64,000 nucleotides of DNA from positions 1 through 64,000 of the forward strand of contig JALCDX010000004.1 of assembly GCA_022641965.1 (NCBI GenBank), read 5' to 3'. A program made the position numbers and the translations under genes. Under the pieces are notes generated by a model that saw only the letters and a list, made by a program, of their open reading frames with translations, was not told the DNA's origin and did no database searches. Shown in pieces: positions 45,183 through 54,028 of the stretch. Source of the stretch: Lactobacillus sp. GTDB lineage: Bacteria > Bacillota > Bacilli > Lactobacillales > Lactobacillaceae. Position 1 is the first letter of the stretch. Every line of letters begins with the position of its first letter.

Positions 45183-45185
45183 TAA

Positions 45186-45214
45186 TTGACGCTCACTAAT
45201 AATTATGGTTTAAT
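45186..45214 (+). promoter_or_regulatory. clpP promoter
   Basis: TTGACG (45186-45191) and TTTAAT (45209-45214) are 17 bases apart. It is immediately followed by the CIRCE element. Confidence 0.75.
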
Positions 45215-45240
45215 TAGCACTGTACTTAAAAGAGTGCTAA
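45214..45240 (+). promoter_or_regulatory. CIRCE element (HrcA operator) upstream of clpP
   Basis: TTAGCACTG, nine bases, then GAGTGCTAA. The consensus is TTAGCACTC-N9-GAGTGCTAA, so only one base of the left arm differs. It lies between the -10 and the ribosome site (GTGGAGG), where HrcA would block initiation. No CtsR site (GGTCAAA repeats) is seen here. Confidence 0.9.
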
Positions 45241-45260
45241 AAATATGTGGAGGTTAAAAT

Positions 45261-45845
45261 ATGCTCGTACCTACTGTTATTGAGCAGTCCGCCCGCGGCG
45301 AACGTGCTTATGACATTTACTCCCGCCTATTAAAAGACAGGATCATTATGCTGAGCGGTGAAGTTAACGACCAAATGGCCAACTCCATCATTGCTCAATT
45401 ATTATTCTTAGACGCCCAAGACAATACCAAAGACATTTCTTTATACATCAACTCACCTGGCGGTGTGATTACTTCAGGCATGGCCATCGTTGATACGATG
45501 AACTTTATTAAGTCTGATGTTTCCACGATTGCCACTGGTATGGCAGCTTCAATGGCTTCGATTATTTTGACTTCAGGCGCCAAAGGCAAGCGTTATGCTT
45601 TGCCGCATTCAACCGTGCTGATTCACCAACCATTGGGTGGCGCGCAAGGACAAGCAACTGAAATCGAAATTGCTGCTCGCGAAATCGGCAAGACCAGAAA
45701 AATGATCAACAACATTATTCACCAAACAACTGGCCAGCCACTGGATAAAATTCAGCAAGATACTGAACGCGATAACTATATGACTGCTGAAAAAGCCAAG
45801 GATTACGGCTTGATTGACAAGATTATGGTTAACAAGAACAAGTAA
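45261..45845 (+). CDS. clpP: ATP-dependent Clp protease proteolytic subunit
   Basis: Serine protease of 194 residues forming the tetradecameric chamber used with ClpX/ClpC/ClpE. The catalytic Ser97 is in GMAASMAS, His122 in [13 protein letters not shown], and the catalytic Asp in [19 protein letters not shown]. Preceded by a strong ribosome site. A CIRCE element in the promoter indicates heat-shock control. It degrades SsrA-tagged proteins, so it closes the trans-translation pathway seen in this window. Confidence 0.98.
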   Translation: MLVPTVIEQSARGERAYDIYSRLLKDRIIMLSGEVNDQMANSIIAQLLFLDAQDNTKDISLYINSPGGVITSGMAIVDTMNFIKSDVSTIATGMAASMASIILTSGAKGKRYALPHSTVLIHQPLGGAQGQATEIEIAAREIGKTRKMINNIIHQTTGQPLDKIQQDTERDNYMTAEKAKDYGLIDKIMVNKNK

Positions 45846-45864
45846 GCCAATTTTAGGCAAAATT

Positions 45865-45893
45865 AAAGACCTACCATCTAGTAGGTCTTTTTT
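45865..45893. terminator. Bidirectional terminator between clpP and the ABC-F gene
   Basis: AAAGACCTAC / GTAGGTCTTT with a six-base loop, T tract on the plus strand; the converging ABC-F gene ends 12 bases away and can use the same hairpin. Confidence 0.88.
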
Positions 45894-45904
45894 GCTGCAG
45901 AAAT

Positions 45905-47404
45905 TTATCCTAATTTAACAGTTGTTTGGGCAACAGCTTCGATAAAATGCGCGTCGTGCTCAACTAAAATCATGGCAGGTTTGCCTTCCTGCAGAAATTT
46001 AATTAATTGATCTTGATTAAAAACATCCAAATAATTAGCTGGCTCATCCCACAAGTACAAATTAGCTGGTTCGACTAAAGATTTTGCCAATGCCACGCGC
46101 TTTTGCTGACCCAGACTCATCTGCTCAATTGGTGTCGCAAAACTAGCCCGCGGAAAGCCCATCTTTTTAAGATTATTGAGCAAAGCAGAGTATGACAAAT
46201 GCTGCTTTTGCGCAAATGATTGCAAAGATCCGGTGTAATCATCAAACTGCTGTGGCAAATAAGAGATTTTCAATTTTGCAACCTGCTCGGCAATGCCACG
46301 TGCTTGCAATCCCTGCCGCTGTCCTAACAAATAGCGCAACAGCGTGGTCTTGCCTGTACCATTTGCGCCTGTTAAGGCTACAATGCCTTGACTTGGCATG
46401 CTAATGTTTAAATCATGAAACAGCTGCCGCCCATCAGCCAAACTTAAAGCAAATTTATCAAGGTGTAGAAGTTCATGATGGTAATCAGGCGTAAAATTCA
46501 TGCTTAAAGCTGGGACTTGCTCAATGTTGACCAGCAGCCCTTCTTTATCAGCTATTTCCTGGTTCATCCGCCGTTCAGCATTTTTTGACCGCTGCATGAT
46601 TTTAGCAGCTTTGTGGCTGTAAAATCCTCGGTTAATATGCTGCACCAATTCATTTTGATGAGCACCAGCATACTTTTCGCGTTCGGCTTTGTCAGAATAG
46701 CCCTTGATTCGTTGTCTGCTTTGGTTTAATTCCCCGATTTCCCGCTGCAGTTTATTATTTTTAGCCTGGTTAGTTTGGTCACGCCGCTCTTTGGTTAATT
46801 CATACCTAGCAAAATTGCCTTGATAAACATTAATTTCAGTTTGTTCAATCGCCAAAATGTGGTCTGTGGTTTGATTCAAAAACTCTCGATCATGGCTGAC
46901 CACGATATAGCCAGTTCTTTTTTGCCGCAAGTATTTGGCAATTTGCTGCCGACTGGCCTGATCAAGGTGATTGGTGGGTTCATCTAAAAGCGGAAAAGCT
47001 CCCTCTTCAGCAAAAGCCAGTGCCAGCAAAACTTTGGTTTGCTCTCCGCCGCTTAAGCTAGCGAAGGGCTGCCACAATATTTTTTCATCAACTTGCATCA
47101 AATTAAGTTCACGTTTAATTTTCCATAATTCCGGCCGGCCAGTATCAGTCAATTCGCTGTAAGTTAAGTTGGCGGTATCAGCTATCACCTCCGGGAAATA
47201 AGCAAAGGCAGTTTGACTAGCAATTTGCCCAGTGCCAGACAATTTGCCACGCAACAAATTTAGCAAAGTCGTCTTGCCTCGCCCATTCCTACCAACCAAA
47301 CCCAATTTCCAGCTGGTATCCAAATTGGCATTCAAATGATTAAATAAATTTTGATCTTGATTGGCATACCTAAAAGTCAGATTTGCTATCTTGATTTGAC
47401 TCAT
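45905..47404 (-). CDS. ABC-F protein, Lsa/Vga-like ribosomal protection type
   Basis: Two-ABC protein of 499 residues without membrane helices. Domain 1: Walker A VGRNGRGKTT (38-46), signature LSGGEQ (118-123), Walker B PLLDEPTNHLD. Domain 2: Walker A TGANGTGKTT (346-353), signature MSLGQQKR, Walker B YLWDEPANYLD. A basic linker of about 90 residues (200-290) joins them. The WDEPANYLDVFNQDQL form is typical of the Lsa/Vga antibiotic-resistance ABC-F group (lincosamide, streptogramin A, pleuromutilin). Whether it confers resistance is inferred. The leader has an attenuator design. Confidence 0.88.
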   Translation of the reverse strand: MSQIKIANLTFRYANQDQNLFNHLNANLDTSWKLGLVGRNGRGKTTLLNLLRGKLSGTGQIASQTAFAYFPEVIADTANLTYSELTDTGRPELWKIKRELNLMQVDEKILWQPFASLSGGEQTKVLLALAFAEEGAFPLLDEPTNHLDQASRQQIAKYLRQKRTGYIVVSHDREFLNQTTDHILAIEQTEINVYQGNFARYELTKERRDQTNQAKNNKLQREIGELNQSRQRIKGYSDKAEREKYAGAHQNELVQHINRGFYSHKAAKIMQRSKNAERRMNQEIADKEGLLVNIEQVPALSMNFTPDYHHELLHLDKFALSLADGRQLFHDLNISMPSQGIVALTGANGTGKTTLLRYLLGQRQGLQARGIAEQVAKLKISYLPQQFDDYTGSLQSFAQKQHLSYSALLNNLKKMGFPRASFATPIEQMSLGQQKRVALAKSLVEPANLYLWDEPANYLDVFNQDQLIKFLQEGKPAMILVEHDAHFIEAVAQTTVKLG

Positions 47405-47420
47405 CGCTAATTCTCCTCAT

Positions 47421-47458
47421 AAAAAAACGTCTGCACCTTTAACAAGGACAGACGTTTT
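47421..47458 (-). terminator. Attenuator hairpin directly upstream of the ABC-F gene
   Basis: AAAACGTCTG / CAGACGTTTT with inner CTT/AAG pairing is followed by seven T on the minus strand. It ends 16 bases before the ATG, and the ribosome site GAGGAG follows at once. It terminates transcription inside the leader unless relieved. Confidence 0.9.
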
Positions 47459-47468
47459 GCGCATTATA

Positions 47469-47571
47469 GGTTCGATGAACCAATATTGAAGTCTTAGCGT
47501 CAAAAATCAACTTGCTAAAAGTGCATAGTCTCCCCTTTGTTGGGGTTGACTCTGCGATATTTTGGCAAGTT
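47469..47571 (-). promoter_or_regulatory. Structured leader RNA of the ABC-F gene
   Basis: Minus-strand hairpins: AACTTGC (47565-47571) with GCAAGTT (47509-47515) close a long arm that contains GCA/TGC, AGTC/GACT and CCCC/GGGG pairs around an AACAAA loop (47523-47555); a small GGTTC-ATC-GAACC hairpin follows (47469-47481). The stop codon of the upstream ORF overlaps the first base pairs of the long arm, so translation of that ORF would affect folding. Confidence 0.7.
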
Positions 47572-47581
47572 AAAAACGCAA
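47570..47581 (-). CDS. Three-codon upstream ORF (MRF) in the ABC-F leader
   Basis: TTG CGT TTT TAA preceded by AAGAAGGA six bases upstream. Very short upstream ORFs are used by several ABC-F leaders for ribosome-stalling attenuation. The start is non-ATG and no translation is proven, so this is a candidate only. Confidence 0.45.
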   Translation of the reverse strand: MRF

Positions 47582-47615
47582 TGGACTTCCTTCTTTCTAA
47601 AATCAAATCTTGAAC

Positions 47616-47644
47616 AATATAGCATGAAACTACTGCTTGCGCAA
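47616..47644 (-). promoter_or_regulatory. Promoter of the ABC-F gene
   Basis: TTGCGC (47639-47644, inside the end of whiA) and TATATT (47616-47621) are 17 bases apart on the minus strand. The leader from here to the start codon is about 200 bases. Confidence 0.65.
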
Positions 47645-48568
47645 CTCCTGCGCTAGATCATGCAATTTTTTAAAGCGATGATTCACGCCAGATTTAGAAA
47701 TTGGACCGTCTGGCACTTGGGCGGCCACTTCTTTCAGCGATAACTCGGGATGATCAAGACGGAAACGGGCCAAGACTTCCAAGTTAGACGGCAGCTTATC
47801 AAGGCCGACTTGGTCAGCTAGCAGCTGAATATCTTGTACCTGCCGCGCGGCCGCGGTCGCTGTCTTCTTCAAATTGGCGGTATCGCAATTGACCAAGCGA
47901 TTGACAGAATTGCGCATGTCACGCATAATCCGCAGATCTTCAAAGGCCAGCATGGCATTCACTGCACCAATAATATGCAAAAAGTCGCCAATTTTTTCTG
48001 CTTCTTTTAAGTAAACAATATAGCCGCTGCGCCGCTTGGTAGTTTTGGCATTCAGATCAAAATGACGATTCATTAAATCAGCTAAATCATCATTATGGTC
48101 TTCATACAGAGAATAAACTTCCAAGTGATAGCGTGAAGTTTCAGGATTGTTGACGCTGCCGCCAGCCAAAAACGCGCCGCGTAAATAGGACATCGCTAAA
48201 GTCTGTGAATTTTGTATTTTCTTCGGAACGCCAGTAATCACGCCTTCAGCTTCTGTCCAAATTGACAAATCGTTCAGAATTTCCGGCAGATGCTCCTGCA
48301 GGCGAACTAAGAACTGTACGTTTTTCTTCAACTTCATTTTCCTAGAAACAATGAGCAAGGGCTCAACGTGATAGGCCAATTTGATTAAAGAAAACACGCG
48401 CCGCGCAATCGCTGGATTTTCAGTGGTAATGTCCAAGCTAATTTGGCCATCATGCAGGTGCAGGACCCCGTTCATCCGCAAAAAAGATGACAATTCAGCC
48501 TTTGCATGTACTGGATGAACTGTCAGCGAAGTTAGTTCTTTTTTAACTTTTGCTGCATAACTAGTCAT
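47630..48568 (-). CDS. whiA: WhiA-family DNA-binding protein
   Basis: Protein of 312 residues. The N-terminal LAGLIDADG-like homing-endonuclease fold lacks catalytic acids (it contains [17 protein letters not shown]), and the C-terminal HTH is [26 protein letters not shown]. In bacilli WhiA affects cell division and chromosome segregation. It overlaps yvcK by 8 bases and belongs to the rapZ-yvcK-whiA group. Confidence 0.95.
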   Translation of the reverse strand: MTSYAAKVKKELTSLTVHPVHAKAELSSFLRMNGVLHLHDGQISLDITTENPAIARRVFSLIKLAYHVEPLLIVSRKMKLKKNVQFLVRLQEHLPEILNDLSIWTEAEGVITGVPKKIQNSQTLAMSYLRGAFLAGGSVNNPETSRYHLEVYSLYEDHNDDLADLMNRHFDLNAKTTKRRSGYIVYLKEAEKIGDFLHIIGAVNAMLAFEDLRIMRDMRNSVNRLVNCDTANLKKTATAAARQVQDIQLLADQVGLDKLPSNLEVLARFRLDHPELSLKEVAAQVPDGPISKSGVNHRFKKLHDLAQELRKQ

Positions 48569-49601
48569 AATAGGTCATTTTTCTCCGACAATAGGATTCA
48601 AACGCGAGATTTAAGATTTCATTAGCTACCCGTTCGCCGTTATGAAAGACTAAACCAGCCTGCTGATTCAAAAAATCGTTCATAATCACGCGGCAATGCT
48701 GACGGCGCAAGCCTTCAAAATCATGCCGCACGGGTTCCATGTATTTATCTGATTTTTCCCGGTCAAATTGACTCATATCAACCGCTTGCCCATTAACTAA
48801 AGCAGTATTGATATAGTTGCCCCCAAGATGCTGATTAATAACGCGTACATGGTCAGCATCGGTAAAGTGATCGGTTTCACCCTTTTGCGTCATAATATTG
48901 CAAATATAAATCACTTCCGCCTGCGTTGCACGAACAGCTTCGCCCAAATTTTTAATCATCAAGTTTGGCAAAATGGACGTAAACAAGCTGCCTGGTCCTA
49001 AAACGACCACATCGGCTTGCATCACGCTGGCCAAAACGGGCAGCAAGCTTTGCGGTTCTTGATGAGAATCGCTATCCGTCACCCAGACCCGTTTAATTTG
49101 CTTATCAGCCTTAGCAATTTCGGTTTCGCCAGCTTGCGAACTGCCATCCATAAATTCTGCATTCAAGGTTAAAGGCTCATTAGAAGCTGGAAAAACGTGA
49201 CCATCAACTCGCATCATTTTTGACAGGGTCTGCACGGCATCAAAAATATCGCCTTTCATTTCATTTAAGGCTGCGATGATCAAATTGCCAATCGCGTGAC
49301 CGGCGAAAAATTTGTCTGATGATTGAAAACGATATTGAAAAATTGCTTCTTCTTCAGGAGTCAAATCAGCTAAAGCAACTAGAACGTTGCGAATATCGCC
49401 AGGTGGCACAACATTGATATAGTTGCGCAGTGCTCCCGATGAACCGCCATCATCCGCCACAGTTACAATGGCCGTAATATCGGCATTGCGCTTGCGTAGC
49501 GCCCGCAGAATGACAGGCAGCCCAGTACCGCCGCCGATCACAACTACGCGCGGACGACGGCCCCGAATCACGCGAACAATACGATTGCCTTCTCGCTGCA
49601 T
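48561..49601 (-). CDS. yvcK: YvcK-family UDP-sugar-binding protein (CofD-like fold)
   Basis: Protein of 346 residues with the signature [19 protein letters not shown] and [40 protein letters not shown] and [14 protein letters not shown]. YvcK homologues bind UDP-sugars and are needed for wall integrity and growth on gluconeogenic substrates. Located between rapZ and whiA, overlapping the latter. The conserved phosphorylation site cannot be assigned here. Confidence 0.94.
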   Translation of the reverse strand: MQREGNRIVRVIRGRRPRVVVIGGGTGLPVILRALRKRNADITAIVTVADDGGSSGALRNYINVVPPGDIRNVLVALADLTPEEEAIFQYRFQSSDKFFAGHAIGNLIIAALNEMKGDIFDAVQTLSKMMRVDGHVFPASNEPLTLNAEFMDGSSQAGETEIAKADKQIKRVWVTDSDSHQEPQSLLPVLASVMQADVVVLGPGSLFTSILPNLMIKNLGEAVRATQAEVIYICNIMTQKGETDHFTDADHVRVINQHLGGNYINTALVNGQAVDMSQFDREKSDKYMEPVRHDFEGLRRQHCRVIMNDFLNQQAGLVFHNGERVANEILNLAFESYCRRKMTYYD

Positions 49602-49604
49602 GCG

Positions 49605-50486
49605 CTAATCCACCTTCTTACCGATATAACGGCTAATCTCACGGTGAGAAATGTCTACGGGGTACGTTTTAGCCAAATCTCGGGCAAGCTGCTGGGCAAT
49701 TGAAACCGACCGATGCTGACCACCAGTGCAGCCAATCGCAATGGTCAGTTTTTCCTTGCCTTCTTTGATATAGCCAGGAATCGCGGTCTGCAGCATGTCT
49801 AAAAACTTGGCGTAAAAGACTTTAGTTTCGGTTTTATTCATTACGTAATCAAAAACTTTTCTGTCCAGACCGGTAAACGGCTTCAGGCTCGGTATATAAA
49901 ACGGGTTAGGCAAAAAGCGCACGTCCATAACAATGTCGGCATCAATCGGCATCCCGTATTTAAAGCCAAATGACATTACTTCAATTCTAAACAGCTTGTT
50001 AGAGGCTTCATTGAATTCTCCAATCAGCTTCTTTTTGAGCTGTTTAGGGGACAACTTCGAAGTATCAATAATAATATTGGCAATATTGCGCACTGGCTCC
50101 AAAATCAGTCGCTCTTGTTTGATTGCATCAAGCAGGCGGCCATTCTTAGCTAGTGGCGGCAACCGGCGCGTTTCCTTGTAACGCGCGACCAGAACTTGAT
50201 CATCAGCGTCCAAGAAGACGATCGTCGCGGTAACTTGTTGATTATCCTCTAATGAGTTAATTTCTTCCAGCAAGTCTTTATAGAAACTGCGCACCCGCAA
50301 ATCGATAACTACTGCCACCTTGCTGAAATCATTGCTAGTAATAATCAATTCCCAAAAGCTGGATAGCAAAGTTGGCGGCAAATTATCAACAACAAAGTAT
50401 CCCATATCTTCTAAAGATTGGATTGCAACGGTTTTTCCTGCTCCACTCATGCCAGTGACAATGAGCAGCTGCTTTTTTTGTGCCAT
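49605..50486 (-). CDS. rapZ: RapZ/YvcJ-family nucleotide-binding protein
   Basis: P-loop protein of 293 residues with Walker A VTGMSGAGKTVAIQ (about 10-20), FVVDNLPP, VIDLR and the C-terminal IAIGCTGGQHRSVSIAQQLA. In Gram-positives the homologue YvcJ hydrolyses nucleotides and affects competence in B. subtilis; in enterobacteria RapZ controls GlmS. Strong ribosome site TAGGAGG. First of the rapZ-yvcK-whiA operon. A GlmS link is unproven here. Confidence 0.94.
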   Translation of the reverse strand: MAQKKQLLIVTGMSGAGKTVAIQSLEDMGYFVVDNLPPTLLSSFWELIITSNDFSKVAVVIDLRVRSFYKDLLEEINSLEDNQQVTATIVFLDADDQVLVARYKETRRLPPLAKNGRLLDAIKQERLILEPVRNIANIIIDTSKLSPKQLKKKLIGEFNEASNKLFRIEVMSFGFKYGMPIDADIVMDVRFLPNPFYIPSLKPFTGLDRKVFDYVMNKTETKVFYAKFLDMLQTAIPGYIKEGKEKLTIAIGCTGGQHRSVSIAQQLARDLAKTYPVDISHREISRYIGKKVD

Positions 50487-50548
50487 AATGAGCCTCCTAA
50501 GTACATATATTATATCACATGCCGGGTGTTTCTTTTGCTATAAAAACA

Positions 50549-50579
50549 AACAGGCGACCAGCAAATTGATCGCCTGTTT
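50549..50579 (-). terminator. Hairpin terminator upstream of rapZ
   Basis: AACAGGCGA / TCGCCTGTTT (9 bp) with a 12-base loop, then GTTTGTTTTT on the minus strand. It ends the gene at 50598. Confidence 0.75.
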
Positions 50580-50597
50580 AAACTGAATATTATTTGC

Positions 50598-51140
50598 TTA
50601 CCGGTGCATCCAAGCTAAAACTATCTCATTAATTCCAAATAGCAGCAGGTAAAAAGCAACCAAGTAAACCAAGCTAAAAGCCGAAGCAATCGGATGCAGC
50701 AGCAGCATAATGCTCAAAATCAAGGTCAAGATATTCATGATCAAATCAAAAATAAAGTAGCCAGTTGACAAAATTCGCAAATGACCAGCAAAAGCAATTC
50801 CTGACACTGAATCAAGGAAGAACCAAATGCCAAGCAACCAGCCTAACGATAAAGCACCAATGTTTTGATAGAACAAGAACAAAATCCCGATAATAATATC
50901 GACGACAGCGGCTATAATCCCAACCCAGCTGATGCCAAAGAAATCATGAAAACGGCTGTAAGCAGACAGCCACATGATGCCTTGCATGATCGACAAAATT
51001 GAAAAAGCAATGACTAACCCGCGTAAGCTTTGACCAGGGTTGCGCAGCATGACAAACGACAATAAGCATGAAATGACGCCAGCGATAAAAACGCCCCAGT
51101 CAAAACCGCGTTGGTGGTCAGGCCGTGAAAATGAAAACAT
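50598..51140 (-). CDS. HdeD/DUF308-like membrane protein
   Basis: Protein of 180 residues with six hydrophobic helices in three pairs (about 14-32, 40-57, 68-90, 95-115, 122-145, 150-172). Each pair has the pattern W...I.A.V..I.IG...L.P, typical of the DUF308/HdeD repeats (VGIIAAVVDIIIGILFLFYQNIGALSLGWLLGIWFF). Function in lactobacilli unknown; HdeD is linked to acid stress in enterobacteria. GAGGAG upstream. Flanked by uvrA and a terminator. Confidence 0.78.
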   Translation of the reverse strand: MFSFSRPDHQRGFDWGVFIAGVISCLLSFVMLRNPGQSLRGLVIAFSILSIMQGIMWLSAYSRFHDFFGISWVGIIAAVVDIIIGILFLFYQNIGALSLGWLLGIWFFLDSVSGIAFAGHLRILSTGYFIFDLIMNILTLILSIMLLLHPIASAFSLVYLVAFYLLLFGINEIVLAWMHR

Positions 51141-51172
51141 GTGTACTCCTCCTCTGTTTTTATTCCATTCTA

Positions 51173-54028
51173 CTACTCTTTAGGCTTATCGTCAGCCGCC
51201 TGCTTGCGCTGATGGTCTCGCTTTAAGACAGGCGCCAAATATTGACCAGTATAGCTATTTTGACAGGCAGCCACAGTTTCAGGAGTACCGGTGCAAACAA
51301 TTTGACCGCCGCGATCGCCGCCTTCAGGTCCTAAATCAATCAACCAGTCAGCAGATTTAATAATATCCAAATTATGCTCAATAATTAAGACGGTATTGCC
51401 TTGATCAACCAAACGCTGCAAAACGATCAGCAGGCGCTTGATATCATCGGTATGCAGACCAGTCGTTGGCTCATCTAAAATGTAAAAATTATTGCCAGCA
51501 GACAGCTTCTGTAATTCTGAAGCCAGCTTCATGCGTTGTGCTTCACCGCCAGATAAAGTCGTAGCTGGCTGGCCTAATTTGACATAGCCTAGCCCCACAT
51601 CAACGATTGTTTGCAATTTGCGTCTAATTTTTGGAATTCGTTTAAAGAATTCACACGCCTCGCTAATCGTCATATCTAAGACTTGGGCAATGTTCTTGCC
51701 GCGATAAGTTACTTCCAGCGTTTCAGAATTATAACGGCTGCCGTGGCAGACCTCACAAGGTACGAAGACATCGGGCAAAAAATTCATTTCAATCTTAATA
51801 ATGCCGTTGCCCTTGCAGGCTTCACAGCGGCCGCCTTTAGTGTTGAAAGAAAATCGGCCCTTAGTGTAGCCGCGAACTTTGGCCTCGTTAGTGGCTGCAA
51901 ATAAAGCACGAATGTCATCAAAGGTACTGGTATAAGTCGCCGGATTGCTGCGCGGGGTACGCCCAATCGGGCTTTGATCAATATCAATAATCTTGTCAAT
52001 TTGGTTCCAGCCTGTAATTTTGGTAAACTTGCCCGGCTTAGTCCCATTATGATTAAGCTTTTGAGCCAGTGCTCGTTTTAAAATCAAATTGACCAAAGTC
52101 GACTTGCCAGAGCCAGAGACGCCTGTTACTACAATAAATTTGCCGAGTGGAAAATCAACCTTGAGTTTTTGCAAATTGTTAGCTTGCGCGCCATAAACAG
52201 TAATTTTTTTACCATTGCCCGGACGGCGCTTAGCTGGGACGGGAATGAACTTGCGGCCCGATAAATAAGCGCCAGTCAAAGATTTAGGATCAGCCATGAT
52301 CTCTTGCGGCGTTCCCGCTGCCATAACCTGGCCGCCAAATTCGCCAGCGCCTGGTCCCATATCAACCAGATAATCCGCCTGGAGCATAGTTTCTTCATCG
52401 TGTTCAACTACGATCAGCGAATTGCCTAAGTCCCGCATCTTTTTTAAAGAATTAATTAAGCGTTGATTGTCGCGCTGATGCAGCCCAATTGAAGGCTCAT
52501 CGAGGATATACATCACGCCAGACAAATTGGAACCAATTTGCGTGGCCAGTCGAATTCGCTGAGCTTCTCCACCTGATAAAGTATTGGCTGAACGCGACAG
52601 AGTCAGATAATCCAGCCCTACATTTACCAAAAAGGTCAGCCGATCACGCACTTCTTTGAGGATTGGCTTGGCGATCATTAGTTGGTGCTTGGTCAGTTGC
52701 AGCTGCTGGAAAAAGTCGAGTGCTTTTTCAATCGGCAAGTCGGAAACTTCCGCAATGTTCTTTTGACCAACCTTGACAGCCAGCGCCTTTTCGTTCAGCC
52801 GCTGACCATGACAAGTCTGACAAACTAATTCAGTCAAATACTTGCGCATCAAATCGCGCATGAACATCGACATTGGATGCTGATAGCGGCGCCAGACGTT
52901 ATTCATCACGCCTTCAAATGGCTGGGTAGTATTCTGCACGCCAAAATCGCCAGTTAAATGAAACTTGACTGGCTGATCAGAGCCATGCAGCAAAATCTCT
53001 TGCTGCTGCTTGCTCAATTTATTAAAAGGCACATCCATAGGAATACCAAAAGCAGCACAAGCCTGCTGCAGCATTCCAAAATAATAATCGGAGCTAGTTT
53101 TCCAAGGAGCCAGTGCCCCTTCATTCAAGGTCTTCTCCGGTTCAGGTACCACCAAATCTTCATCAACCGCTAATTTTATGCCCAAACCATCACAATCAGG
53201 GCAGGCACCAAAGGGAGCATTGAATGAAAATAGACGCGGCTCCATTTCGCCCACTGTGAAACCGCAGCGTGGACAAGCATAAAACTCGGAAAAAACCAAA
53301 GGCTCACTGCCAATGACATCGACTGTCATATAACCGCCAGATAAGCGCAAGGTCGACTCCACGGAATCAAACAGCCGGCTGCGAATACCAGGCTTGACAA
53401 TTAAACGATCGACGACGATGGACAAACTGTGTCGTTTGTTTTTGGATAAATCAATCTGTTCGCCAACATCATGCATTTGTCCGTCAACCATCACCCGCAC
53501 GTAGCCAGCGCGTTGGGCCTTTTTGAAGAAATCTTTATGCTGCCCGCGTTTATCTCTGACAATAGGTGCAAACAGCTGAATCTTTGTTTTAGCCGGCAGC
53601 TGCAAAATACGGTCAACCATTTGATCGACTGACTGGCTTTGGATCACGGTGCCATCGTTGGGACAAATAGGCACGCCAACCCGCGCCCACAGCAGCCGCA
53701 AATAATCATTGATTTCGGTAACCGTGCCGACTGTTGAACGCGGGTTGTGCGAGGCAGTTTTTTGATCAATAGAGATGGCCGGCGTCAAGCCATCAATCGA
53801 ATCAACATCAGGCTTTTGCATCTGACCCAGAAATTGTCGGGCGTAAGAAGAAAGCGACTGTACATAACGTCTGCGTCCCTCGGCATACAAGGTATCAAAC
53901 GCCAAAGAAGATTTGCCAGACCCTGACAGACCAGTGATGACGACCAGTTTGTTTTTAGGAATGGTTAAATTGATGTTTTTAAGATTGTGTTCGCGTGCTC
54001 CGCGAATGATAATTTGATCATTTGCCAT
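51173..54028 (-). CDS. uvrA: Excinuclease ABC subunit A
   Basis: Damage-recognition ATPase of 951 residues. Two ABC modules with Walker [13 protein letters not shown] (about 32) and [12 protein letters not shown] (about 640), signatures TLSGGEAQR (twice), Walker [12 protein letters not shown] and [11 protein letters not shown], and zinc modules CPRCGFT...CPDCDG and CEACKG...CEVCHG. It overlaps uvrB by 11 bases. The C-terminus is basic and hydrophilic. Confidence 0.98.
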   Translation of the reverse strand: MANDQIIIRGAREHNLKNINLTIPKNKLVVITGLSGSGKSSLAFDTLYAEGRRRYVQSLSSYARQFLGQMQKPDVDSIDGLTPAISIDQKTASHNPRSTVGTVTEINDYLRLLWARVGVPICPNDGTVIQSQSVDQMVDRILQLPAKTKIQLFAPIVRDKRGQHKDFFKKAQRAGYVRVMVDGQMHDVGEQIDLSKNKRHSLSIVVDRLIVKPGIRSRLFDSVESTLRLSGGYMTVDVIGSEPLVFSEFYACPRCGFTVGEMEPRLFSFNAPFGACPDCDGLGIKLAVDEDLVVPEPEKTLNEGALAPWKTSSDYYFGMLQQACAAFGIPMDVPFNKLSKQQQEILLHGSDQPVKFHLTGDFGVQNTTQPFEGVMNNVWRRYQHPMSMFMRDLMRKYLTELVCQTCHGQRLNEKALAVKVGQKNIAEVSDLPIEKALDFFQQLQLTKHQLMIAKPILKEVRDRLTFLVNVGLDYLTLSRSANTLSGGEAQRIRLATQIGSNLSGVMYILDEPSIGLHQRDNQRLINSLKKMRDLGNSLIVVEHDEETMLQADYLVDMGPGAGEFGGQVMAAGTPQEIMADPKSLTGAYLSGRKFIPVPAKRRPGNGKKITVYGAQANNLQKLKVDFPLGKFIVVTGVSGSGKSTLVNLILKRALAQKLNHNGTKPGKFTKITGWNQIDKIIDIDQSPIGRTPRSNPATYTSTFDDIRALFAATNEAKVRGYTKGRFSFNTKGGRCEACKGNGIIKIEMNFLPDVFVPCEVCHGSRYNSETLEVTYRGKNIAQVLDMTISEACEFFKRIPKIRRKLQTIVDVGLGYVKLGQPATTLSGGEAQRMKLASELQKLSAGNNFYILDEPTTGLHTDDIKRLLIVLQRLVDQGNTVLIIEHNLDIIKSADWLIDLGPEGGDRGGQIVCTGTPETVAACQNSYTGQYLAPVLKRDHQRKQAADDKPKE

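Noticed and set aside
45905..47404. An ABC exporter
   Set aside because: There are no membrane helices and no adjacent permease; the two-domain form is ABC-F.
47630..48568. An active homing endonuclease (LAGLIDADG-like part)
   Set aside because: It is the WhiA family, which keeps the fold without catalytic residues and is a core gene.
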